DNA from: Apostichopus japonicus
Taxonomy: Eukaryota; Echinodermata; Holothuroidea; Aspidochirotida; Stichopodidae
Reading direction: 5' to 3'
NCBI RefSeq assembly: GCF_037975245.1
Contig: NC_092576.1
Coordinates: forward strand, 4,078,501 to 4,142,500
DNA: 64,000 nt
Below are positions 37,401-48,678 of this stretch, in pieces; the first letter of the stretch is position 1; each line of letters opens with the position of its first letter. The position numbers and the translations under genes are program-made. A model generated the notes under the pieces. That model made no database searches. It saw only the letters and a program-made list of their open reading frames with translations, and had not been told where the DNA came from.

Positions 37401-39500
37401 TTGGTTCTGTCGAAACACTGTTAAACAGGATATAAAATTCATAAAATATTTTTTAAAAATGCTAAATGTTTAGATTTAATCGAAGGCGGCTGTACTTTTG
37501 ATACAATCAGTATTTCCTTCAATCTCAAAGTGAAGGCATGCTAATGTTAGAAATACCACCTTCATTTTTCTAAAGGAAGTATAAAGTATCAAGTTGAGTT
37601 AAATTGCCAGCTTGAACGTGGAGATTAATTACATAGGAAAGTAATAGAAACCATTTTCGAAAGTTGAAACATGATATATTTATTATTCTGTATGATATTA
37701 ATACAATGTATGAGACCTTGTAAAAGTTAAATCTGAATTTCGTGTCTTCAGTTAATTTGAATATAAACAGATTATCAACTCGCAGATCTGTTAAACTCCA
37801 TAACTTCACTAATAGCAAGATATTCTCCAGATATCTCTGGGAGATAATTACCTCTGATGCTTACTCCCCAGATATCTCTGTGACCTTGAGCGACGACGAA
37901 TGTGGGCAAAGCCCGTAAGGGCGAATGGATTACAACCTTCACGTCGGGTGGCTTTTGGGATGATTTTTGCACGAGTGAGCACATTTTGTGTGTGTTAATT
38001 GCGGCTGCATAATGTATTGGCTACTTATTTCCACAAAATATTTAGGTTCAAGAAAGACACACTACATAAGTAGCCAAATTAATCATATCGAAAGGTATAG
38101 CTTAGCGCAAGACTGTATTTAAACTTATAATGCATTTAAACTGATCCATCAAACAACTAAGGCTCAGTAACCTCCCAATGTGAACAATTATGACAGTCAC
38201 AGTTATAACATCAGTGCGGTCTGAATTTTTTACGACATTAATAACACTATTACTATTTTGCACGTTGATGCCTGTCCATAAATATACATTGACACAACTC
38301 AGAACAATTGGAGCTAGTTTACAATTTTGAAACAATTTCCTGTGACATTGAAAGCAGCTCAGTCAAATTTGGATACCGTTTTATTTATACAAAAATGTGG
38401 TACCAACTAAAAAGTGAAGTAAAAATTACTTAAGTTTGAGTTTTAAGTTGGTGTTTTAACTGTGTGTACTATAAGACTATAAAAGGTTTCTGGGACGACA
38501 AATGTAAAAGTTGAATCGAAGTTCTTAAAATACTCTCCCATGAATCTACATTTGGTGGAAAAATCGAGATGATTGCCATAGTGTTGTGATCAATAACAAT
38601 GTTATATCGAGTAACACTCTGCTGGATTAGCAAATGGTCGAACAAAAAAGGTGCCTTAGGATATTTTTTGTCTTCTTTCCATTAGTTGCACCAAAAATGT
38701 GTAACAAATCATACGGTTGAGTGTACGGAAAGTTTGAATGCTGATAATTGGATACAACGCTGTTTGTTAAAAAAAAAGTGGTGTTTCTGTTATTATTTTT
38801 AAATACTTCATATATTTGCATGGCTATTTCTGAGAGCCTTGTGAAATCAAAGGAATGGTTTTGATATTTAACATTCCTTTGACTTTTTGATGCAATGAAC
38901 TAATCAGCTTTTACACGCATTTAGTTTGTCATTTTTGTTATGTTCCAGAAATAATTATTAGCTGTTTTATGTTTTCCATATGTTCAAAATAAAGGAAACT
39001 TGTAAACAACGTATACTATTTTGTCGTTATAACTTAAACGCTTAGTTCAATAACTTGAGTAGACAGGGATTACTTGCGGCCTTGAAAAGTGTTTGCTATC
39101 GCAACTACTCACCATTGAGTTCATCATATTAGAACCGTCTCTGAATAGACACCAACCAAGAAAAGGCAATCAAAAACTGAAGAGGGATGCATTAACGATA
39201 CTTAGATGCTCAATTAACTTCAACAAGTCTTTTTTAAGTTACCATTGCTTCTTATTTCCTTGTTAAGGATACACATACATAGTTTTACAGTGCGTAGTAC
39301 ACGGTATAGCTATGCGTATATAACAATAGTCTAGCAACGACAACTATAAGATTTTTTTTTCAAGGCTGAGGTATATGCAAATTTGAAATACCACACTGCT
39401 TAACCTATGGCCTATATATTAAATTACTTTTGTTTGATTTTAACATGCATCAATTTACATCACCGCATGCTTGAAATTGAAACTTAACCTCTACTGGTAT
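34454..39500. repeat. Spacer before gene D; copy 3 of the duplicated block
   Basis: Near-identical partner of the spacer before gene C. No gene supported on either strand apart from the antisense conserved segment listed separately. Confidence 0.8.
37775..37984 (-). other. Antisense conserved open segment, copy 3
   Basis: An open minus-strand frame containing KSSQKPPDVKVVIH, GHRDIWGVSIRGNYLPEISG and EVMEFNRS. The donor-like GT seen in copies 1 and 2 is GC here (GCGAGT), so splicing at this site is weaker or lost. Not recognised. Confidence 0.35.
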
Positions 39501-39501
39501 G

Positions 39502-39510
39502 TTTATAATA
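39502..39510 (+). promoter_or_regulatory. TATA-like box of gene D (altered)
   Basis: TTTATAATA replaces the TATATAATA of copies A and C at the same distance from the start. The change may weaken or shift initiation. Confidence 0.5.
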
Positions 39511-39601
39511 GCGGTGTTTTTAAAATGTGAGTATTAGTTTAAGTTGAACTGAGACTCAAGTAAAGTGTTTCATCGACCAACCAACATACCGACCAAAGAC
39601 A

Positions 39602-42527
39602 ATGCTTTACCTTTCTACTCTGCGTATTGGTCTGCTTTCTGTTGTGCTTTCAACAGTTTTTGCAGGAGGTAAGTATCCAGTTCTGTTCTTTAGAAAAAAA
39701 TGCTTACAGTTTAATAAAAAAATATCGGCACAATTTGGCTTGAAACTAATTGCGACCATCAATTAGTCTGAAAGGGAATCCAAACGTATCAGTTCAAGGG
39801 CGTAGGAACGGGGGGGGGGCTGGGGGGGCGCTAGCCCCCAGTGAAAAACATGGGGGGCGGAAGTATCATTCCGCCCCCCCGCTCCGCAAGTCAGAAAACC
39901 CCTTTTTCATTTCCAAATGAGAAAAAAATCTCATTTGGAGCACCAAATTGCATTTAAGGCCAGGTGAAAATGCAAAATTCTTTACAAAATGGAATGGGAG
40001 TTGAAGTGTGCTATATTGCACCAAATTGCATCTGAGGCCACCTGGAAATGCAAAAAAATTCCAAAGGGGAGGGGAAACCCCTCCCCTTAGAGCCCTCCCC
40101 CAGGCCGGCCATCAGTCTTCAGCCCCCCACTCAAAAGTACCTTCCTACGCCACTATATCAGTTGTTTTCGTCCAGAAATTCTTTAATCAATCACTTTGAT
40201 ATATAAATATATAGGCCTAGTTAAGTTTCTACTTGATCAAGTTAATGACTCGAAAAGTATTACATCGGAAATTATACCAACTGTCTGACCATTCGGTGAA
40301 TTGGAAATTAACGTCTCACACGATTACTTCATGCAATTTGTTTGATAAGTTTATGAATGGTCAGTCAATGAACTATAGTGATGAGAAAAGTGAAATCATG
40401 GCTAATAAAGCAATGAAACGAACAAAGGAAATTCGTTAATTACTATCGGATAATATCATTTTTACAGATTGTAATGAATATTGTGGGAAACCGGCTCCGG
40501 AAGGGTCATGTTGCGAACGGTTCGGTCTGAACGTTAACCGTGATTCAGATGTAGTCATCACCGCCTCAACCTCATACGCCAATAATCACGGACCACGCAG
40601 AGCCGCTCTTTTTGAAGACGATCAAGGGGGAATTTCTGGTTGGGCAGCCGCCACTAACAACGCGTAAGAAAATGAAATTTACAACATAATTATGTTAATA
40701 CTGCATAATGAACATACAGTAAATTATATTTCCATAACTGCTACCATATTAAACATATCGTAAAAAGGTAATGATTTTCCATTGTCGTTTAGACAACACG
40801 CTAAAATCTGATTTTTTTATAGGATATAAGGATGAATTAAAATACGCATCGTTGAGGTTCAAGTGTTCAGTTGAATTAATTGATCAGAACAATTGTGATA
40901 TCATTAAAATATCGAAGATATGGACTCGTCTGTACAAATGTTAAGATCGAAACTGTGGCATAGCAAACACATTATGTTTTCAAGCCAAAACTGTAGTATG
41001 TAAAAATAAATCATTATGGACTCGCAATAAATCATTCTTATTTTCTTAGGATAAATGTAAATACATCAAAATCGACATGCACTAATGAATAATCTATCTT
41101 AATGTTAATGTAAATTTGTAAATATCACCATGGAGTTCTTACTCAAGAATCTATCTTAGGTTAAATTTAATTATATGAAAATCAAAATCTATACTATGAC
41201 AAAAATGTTTCAATATTATTACTATTATTATGATTTTTTTGTTGTTGCTATAGCTAAATAATTCTAAAATGTTGTCGCCTAATTCTTCCCGTAAAAAAAA
41301 AAATGTACCGTAAGAAAGTATGTGTTATGGTCGGTTCTCATCTGTTTCGCAGTGAGCAATGGATTCAAGTAGATTTTGGCTCCCCTCGCCAAGTGACAGG
41401 TGTCCTCCTGCAAGGGCGTGGTTTTTGTCATTGCAACCAGTGGGTTACGTCATTCCGAATTCTATTTTCCAATGACGGGGAGATTTTCTATAGTACACCG
41501 GTAAGCAATAGCAGATACCTGTATTTCTTACGTTCTTATCATGTGTTCCCTACTCCTTCTCCCCCCCCCCCCCCCACTTCACTCATCTTCTCACAGCTCC
41601 CTTCCCTCTTTTTTTCTCCACACCTTTTTGTCTTTGTCCCTCTCCAGTTTATTCCCTACCTTGTGCCTTTAATCTTAGCTTTGTCCCTCCACTGTTTATC
41701 TCCTACATCTCCTCTTCCCCTGTTGCTTTCTTATCTCCATCCCTTGTCTACTTATAATCCCCTTTCATCTATCTCATTGTGTTCACCATGCTCATTAACC
41801 TGTCTGTATTCTGTGGGTGTCTTTGTCTCCTCTGTTACTGTTACTTGTCATTTAGCCTCTGAAGAAGATCCTGCTAGGATCGAAACGTCAGGCCAACTTA
41901 CTTTTACACAATCTATTACACAGGCTCTCTAGTGAATAAGCAGTTTGCTAACAGCTTTATTTGATTTTAATATAAAAACTTCATACATATAGCTATCTAT
42001 ATTTAAGATACATTAAACGACAAGATATTCCAACAGTAGTGTATTTGGTTAAAGCAAGCTTTCATTTGGGCATTCTTCGTCCGTTCAAGATTCTGTTATG
42101 ACTCTGGAACTGAAGAAGAACTAATATTTCGCATCCTGTTAGTCATATTAGGTCTGTAAAAAATGGCATCGAATCGTCTCGCCAAATGAACGAGTCCTAC
42201 ATTTGAATCATGTAAAATTAGTAGGAAGTGTAATGGATATCCTATACTCTATCGTTACTTCAACTTGTGACTTCATACCAAGGCAAATAATGCTGCCAAT
42301 CACTCGTCTTGAGCTACAAAATAGTATTTCAAATATCGCACGTCATTCCGTGATGTATTTCTCTTTCACAGACTATCGAGGGAACATTCGATCGACATAC
42401 CGTAGCTCGTCGTTACTTAGACCGACCCATTGTCGCTCGCTACGTTCGACTGAATCCTATTACCTACTTTGGTCATATTACCCTAAGGTTTGACCTTCTT
42501 GGATGTGAAGCAGGCATCTTTGGCTAG
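39602..42527 (+). CDS. Secreted F5/8 type C (discoidin) domain protein, copy D
   Basis: Exons 39602-39668, 40468-40663, 41353-41500 and 42372-42527, 188 residues with intact splice sites. Loop 1 is ANNHGPR, loop 2 DDQGGISG as in copy C, and loop 3 FCHCNQ, with two Cys spaced by one residue rather than adjacent as in A and B. Intron 1 has the same hAT-type element at the same site as copy C. Intron 3 has the 410-bp hammerhead-bearing insertion of A and B. Copy D thus combines markers of both groups. Exon 3 stays open into intron 3 up to 41932, so intron retention would give an alternative low-complexity C-terminus, but the conserved donor makes splicing the likelier outcome. Confidence 0.9.
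39795..40155. mobile_element. hAT-type non-autonomous element in gene D intron 1
   Basis: Same element and same TATCAGTT duplications (39787-39794 and 40156-40163) as in gene C, differing mainly in G- and C-run lengths. Shared insertion shows that C and D descend from one duplicated ancestor. Confidence 0.85.
41855..41893 (+). ncRNA. Hammerhead-ribozyme-like motif (gene D intron 3)
   Basis: Same core strands, stem II and GTC triplet as in genes A and B. Confidence 0.6.
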
Positions 42528-43569
42528 TTGTGAAACAAAATTCCCTTGTTCGTGAAATAACCGTCTCCCATACTTTGAGATATTTAAGAATGATTGTCCT
42601 TTAATTTAACGTTTACGAAAAATGTAGCTAAAGTATGTTACTTAAACTGATGTACACAAGACACAAACAGTTTACCTTAAGTTTCTGTTTGAGATGTTAA
42701 CAATTGTGATGGTGAAAGGGTTACTGTAGCTAGATTGCATGAAGTTCACAAAATATACCGCTAATAAATATCCGAGAGATCGTATAAACGAAGTTTGGTT
42801 TTGACATATTTTTAAGTCTAATGATATAACTTTATGAACGTGTTACTGCCATAATTAACGTTAACGTTGGCATTTGTTTAAGGTAAACTGGCGATAGTAT
42901 ACAATGTGAGGATAATTGCTAGCAACAATGGTCTGCACGAGACTGATTGCACAAATCGCTTAGTGAATAATACTATTCAAGATGACCAAAAAAGATCAAC
43001 ATTAAATGTTGCATCAGTTGGTATGCACATCTTTCCGTCGGTTTGTTTGAAACACAAATTATTGATAATATTAACCTTATTTGCAGAGGAATATGTTTCT
43101 CGTTATAGATATGTAGTAAAAGCAATCAAATGAAACGCATTTGCTATTCAAACTAATTATCATACGGTTTATCTCTTTTTTAACTAGAAAGAATACACTG
43201 CGGGAATTTGCAGTTTGTGTATGGTTATGCTTTACTGGTACTATGTTATGAAGAAGACAATACTGCGCTACAATAAACACATTTTGAACTTTTTGTGCTT
43301 TCGTACGTACGTGCAAACTGTATCTACAGTGTACGCTTTATCGCAAATAAATCAGCATTTTAATATACGACCGCACAGAGCGTTTGTGGACCGAATGGGG
43401 TTGCTATGTGCTTAAACAGTGGCGCTGGCAAAATAAAGCATGTTACTGCAAGACAAGGTAAGTAACACCTACTGTTTAAAAAAAAAATAGTATCGAATGG
43501 TAGCAGTTGGTCAAGGCGATGATTCCGCTTCCTTTGATTGATATATCTTAGACTGTGCTTACATTGCAT
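42528..43569 (+). repeat. 3' flank of gene D
   Basis: Counterpart of the other 3' flanks, with about 100 bp of extra sequence near 42900-43005. No further gene supported. Confidence 0.7.
42763..42768 (+). promoter_or_regulatory. Polyadenylation signal of gene D
   Basis: AATAAA 236 nt after the stop in the shared context. Confidence 0.6.
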
Positions 43570-45665
43570 AATCTATCAGTACAAGTACTATATGAAGCTA
43601 AAGACATGATATTAGGCCTGGTAGGCTAGCCTATCAGTACAAAACTATATGTAGCTATAAAATTAATATTACGGCTGTTAGCCTAGCCAGTAGCAGTAAT
43701 ACTAATATATATATATACTACTAGCCTATTTGAACTAATGCAATATGTAGCTATATACCTAATATAACGGCTGGTAGCCTGTCCTGTCATTCCAAGTACT
43801 ATATGTTGCTATAGACCTATTACTATGCCTGGTAGCCTCGCCTATCAGTACTAATACCATATGTAACTATATACTATTATTACTGCTGGTAGCCTAGCCT
43901 ATCAGTACTAATACAACATTTAGCTACCCTTTATTACGGCTTGTAGCCTAGCCTATCAGTACAAATACTATATATATTGCTATAAACCTAATATTAATGT
44001 TGGTAGCCTAGCCTATCAGTACTAATAATAAATGTAACTATAGATTGAATATTACTAGGCCTGGTAGCCTTGCCTACCAGTACTAATACCATATGTAACT
44101 ATATACTATTATTACTGCTGGTAGCCTAGCCTATCAGTACTAATACAACATTTAGCTACCCTATATTACGGCTTGTAGCCTAGCCTATCAGTACAAATAC
44201 TATATATATTGCTATAAACCTAATATTAATGTTGGTAGCCTTGCCTACCAGTACCCATACAGTATAGAGCAATATACCTAATATGATGCCTGGTAGCCTA
44301 GGCAATCAGTATTAATACTATTTGCAGCTATAAACTTAATATTACGGTTGATGGCCTAGCCTATTGGTAATATACAATATGTAGCTATATACCTATTATT
44401 GCTGCTGGTAGCCTAGCCTATCAGTACTTATACAGTATGTAGCTATAGACCTAATATAAGGCCTGATAGCCTAACCTATCAGTAACAATACTATATGTAG
44501 CTATTGACCTAATATAAGTCCTGGTAGTACTAATACATTATGTTGCTATATACCTAATATTAGGGCTGGTTACCTAGCCAATCATTACTAACACTGTTTG
44601 TAGCTATAAATCCAATATTAGGTCTAGTAGCCTAGCCTATCACTACTTAAACTACATGTAGCTGTTTACCTTATATTCAGTACGGCTGGTAGCCTAGCCT
44701 ATCAGTAATGTACACTATGTAGCTATAGACCAAATATGATGACTGGGTAGCCTATCGTATCATCGCTAATACTATACGTAGTTATGGACCGATAATGAGG
44801 CCTGTTGGCCAAGACTATTAGTACTAATATTATATGTAGCTACATACCTAATGTTAGGGCTGGTATCCTATCCAATCAATACGAATACCGTATGTAGCTA
44901 TAAATCTAATATTAGGCCTGGTAGCCTAGCCTATCGGTACCAATACAACATGTAGCAATATACCTAATAATCAGTACGGCTGGTAGCCTAGCTTATCACT
45001 ACTAATACATGATGTAGCTGTATACCTAATAAAACTGCTGGTAGCCTATCCTATCATTGCTAATAATACATGTAGCTATGGACCTACTATTACGGCTGGT
45101 AGCCTAGCCTATTATAGACCGAATTACGGCTAGTAGCCTAGCCTATTAGTACTTATACAGTATGTAGCTTTAACCCTGATATGACGTCTGGTAGCTTAGC
45201 CCAACAGTGCTAATACTATATGCAGCTATAGACCTAATATTACAGCTGATGGCGTAGCCCATCAGTTCTAATACAATATGTAGCTGTAGACCTAATATTA
45301 GGCATGGTAGCTTAGCCTATCAGTACTGATACGATATGTCGCTGTTGACCTAATTTTAGGTCTGGAAGCCTAGTCTATCAGTAATAATACTACATGTAAA
45401 TATAAACCTAATATTAGGCATGGTAGTACTAATACTATATGTAGCTATGTACATAATATTAGGCCTGGTAGCCTAGCCCAGTAGTATTAATACTATATGC
45501 AGCTATAGACCTAATATTATGCAAGGTAGCCTAACCTATTAGTATTAATACTATATGTAGCTATTTACTTTCTGTTAGGCCTGATCGTACTCATACTACA
45601 GACCTGGTAGTACTCATACTACATGTTGCTATAGACCTTATATTAGGTTTTGTAGTATTGTAGTA
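43570..45665. repeat. TAGCC-type satellite, expanded 2.1-kb array
   Basis: Roughly 35 diverged units of about 60 bp built from GGTAGCCTAGCCTATCAGTA, CTAATAC, TATGTAGCTATA and ACCTAATATTA. The unit holds palindromic words such as TAGGCTAGCCTA. The equivalent places after genes B and C have only four to five units, so the array has expanded at the right end of the duplicated cluster. Confidence 0.9.
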
Positions 45666-47440
45666 CTACCTAGTTTATTACGGCTAACGTTTCCGTATGT
45701 GTTGTTAAGTGTGAATCAACGCAAAATAAACTCAATATATGATCAGAAAAGTCGTATTCGCGTCAAACTGAAGTACGCTTGAACCTGCCCAATATAGAGT
45801 AGACAGGTAAGACTTAGGCTTTGCAGATGAAAACCAGAAAATTCAATCTGAAGATATTTAATTATGAGACTAATTACGCGAACTAATCAAATCATCACAG
45901 GCAGCCGATACGCATAGCTGGTACAGTAACTACTGTGTAAGAAAAAGAACTGCGCGACTGGACAAGGAGGCTATGACGATGAGAATGCCTACTAGGTGAA
46001 ATAAAGGAGGTACCGTACCGCTTGCTTCCAGTTCAAATCTTTCTTTAACTTTCGCCAATTCGTCATGCCGAGAACGAAGCAAGGCCATGTTCGGGTATAT
46101 CAATAGGCCTACTTATAGCATGAAGCTACTAGATACGACTTCATTTTAGAATCGCGTATTAAATAACTCACATTCAATGGTTGATACAAATCATCTACTG
46201 TTCAAATTCCACAACCGTGCATCTGTAATTACTACTTTGTGTTCGTAACACGGTCACATGTGGTACAGGACATGAATATTATAGTTAATGTACCAGAGAT
46301 GAGTATATAGGGTGTCAGAGAAAAGAGTCGTGGAACAGTACCGCTGGTACAGAGGGACCTATGCAACCGCATGTCTTATTGTGGCATACTCCTTGCAGAA
46401 TAAGACGTTTAGGAAACAGACCATTCATTGACATGTTCTCTGCGGAATCATGATTTCAGGAAAAATACGTCATTGTTTGGCATGCTCATTGAATTGTGAA
46501 ATTTAATCGGTCTTTGACATCACTTATTTCTCATTAGTAATTAGTGTATATGTATTAGTCGTTATTTCGGCACAACCCAAGTGCATGTAAGGATTATGAG
46601 CTTTGGTCCCAAACGGTGGTCTCTCTATAACATAGTCAGCAATTGTGACTCGTTAAATCGATTTAGCTATTACGTTGTCTGGCTGATTATGTCATTTATC
46701 GTTGTATGTCTTTATGTGATCATGACGTTTCAAGCCACAGAGTAATTGTTTTGCAACGTCAGTTGTTGCCGACTAAATGTCCTATTTCGCTTTGAATGCA
46801 GAGAATCCGTTGACCAGGTTTTTGTTAAGATTAAATGATGACAATATGGCGTAACATAATTATAAATCGTTGTACGGCATTATACAAATATTAAGTCCAC
46901 GATTACTGGGCATGATGACTTTGGCGCTTCACTTCTTTAATGGTAAACAACTGAGCTGCATATCTCATCGCAAACATCGCAAAAGTATTCATGAACAATT
47001 GATAACGAACTGCATAATATCATATTTGAAATCCAATGCCGTTACTTATGAACTCCGCACTGATCAAAACAACATATATATATATATATATATATTTTAC
47101 AATACCACGTTAATATGGACCTTATTGACCGTTAAGTTGCAACATGGTTAAGGGAGCTATATTTTCCTATATTTTGAAATCTGAGGAACTGAGTGTTGGT
47201 CTGTATGCTAGGCTAAGTAGTCCAGCCACTCCATTAGATTGTCCTGTAATGTTGAATGAGTTATTTCTCAAATATTGTAAGTAGTGCAAAATACAACTAG
47301 ACTAGACTGATTTTTGAACACATGAACATTTCCGTTTAACCAAATATCATACTTTTATACACAAGTATCTCAATAGCTAAGTTATAAACGAGATTAAAGA
47401 AAACGAGATCCAATGCGTTCCTTATTGTGTTGTTTATAGG
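45666..47440. other. Intergenic; one weak minus-strand start candidate
   Basis: Mostly featureless, with a (TA)n run near 47072-47092. On the minus strand from 46088 an ATG in a good context (AACATGG) opens a 53-codon frame starting MALLRSRHDELAKVKERFEL, with a hydrophobic stretch LFHLVGILIVIASL later. A possible but weak donor (GTACGG) follows codon 23. It could be a first exon or a chance frame; no partner exon was found. Confidence 0.35.
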
Positions 47441-48670
47441 CAGTGGCGTCGCCAAGGGGGGGGGGTGCAGGGGGCACGTGCCCCCTGGAAAACCTAGTGC
47501 CCCCCCCCCCCCGAGTGCCCCCCATTTGAGATTTGGGTTGGTAAAAAAATATATACATATTTTGTTATATTCAACTCCCATCATCTGAGTTGGTTTTTTC
47601 ATAAGGACAAAGAAGCACAGTAATTCGTATTTTCTTCAAATGAGCTGCGAGAAAATGAAAAAGTTTATCCTTGACCGTCGGGTATCGAAGTCGTAACCCG
47701 CGCCATCACAACGATATGTCGATATTTACAGTGAATGTGTCAGTGCTCACGCCTTACCAGCGGCTATACACGTCCGCTTCGCGAGCTACATGACTCATCG
47801 TTCAAAACAATGAATTTCCCTGTTCTGGCTGTGCTGCAGCCGTGTTTTTATTTCCTAGGAAGTAGGACGAATATTCAGAAATAAACTAGGTGCAGTCCAA
47901 TCAAATTCCTGAATATTAGTAGGCCACCCCTACTCTCCAGAGAACACTATTTCTGGACCTTTCTCATGATTCTGACATCAGAATATGAAAGAACGCGCTT
48001 TATTTTTTTCTGGACCAATGAGTAATATCGTTGCTCTGAACCCTAACCTTGATTTCGAAACAAATTTGAGAATCCCGTATTTTTTGTGGACCCATATATT
48101 AACCCTGCTGTGTAGGGGGGTGCAGAGGTCATTTGAGGTCAGATGCTTGTAGGAACAAATGGCGAATGTTCACACCTGCATACTGAGCCATACTCGATGT
48201 GTGATCAAACTTTGGATTACATGGTGAGATCCCTGATAGGAGCCAATAACGATGCTGGAACCTGTTACATCTTAATAGATAATGGGAGAAAACGAGAAGG
48301 ACAAGACATGAGTCGGGGGTCATGCACACATTAATTCAACAAATGTAGGTTCTATTGATAGGGTTAGGCATAATATCGACAGCATGTGGTTCATATCCTC
48401 TGCAAAATTCTGCTCGTTGTTAAAATCATTACCTCAAAAATAGCAATTTCTGGAGATATCTTCAGATCGAATTTAGCATCAAATGTGGCACCATTTTGCA
48501 TCTAGCTCATCCTCCGTATGCGAAAATTTTCAAATAGGGAGGGGGGCATCCCCTTCCCCTTAGACCCCTCCCCCAGGAGGACGATCCGTATCCACCTAAG
48601 TGCCCCCCCCCCATCAAATGCTGGTGCCCCCTGTGCCCCCCCCAGACTGAAAAGTCTGGTGACGCCACTG
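47441..48670. mobile_element. hAT-type transposon, 1230 bp, non-autonomous
   Basis: Ends CAGTGGCGTCGCCA and TGGTGACGCCACTG are inverted repeats with one mismatch. A perfect 8-bp duplication TTTATAGG flanks it (47433-47440 and 48671-48678). Long G- and C-runs lie just inside both ends. No transposase is visible. The ends resemble those of the intron-1 elements of genes C and D, suggesting a related family. Confidence 0.9.
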
Positions 48671-48678
48671 TTTATAGG

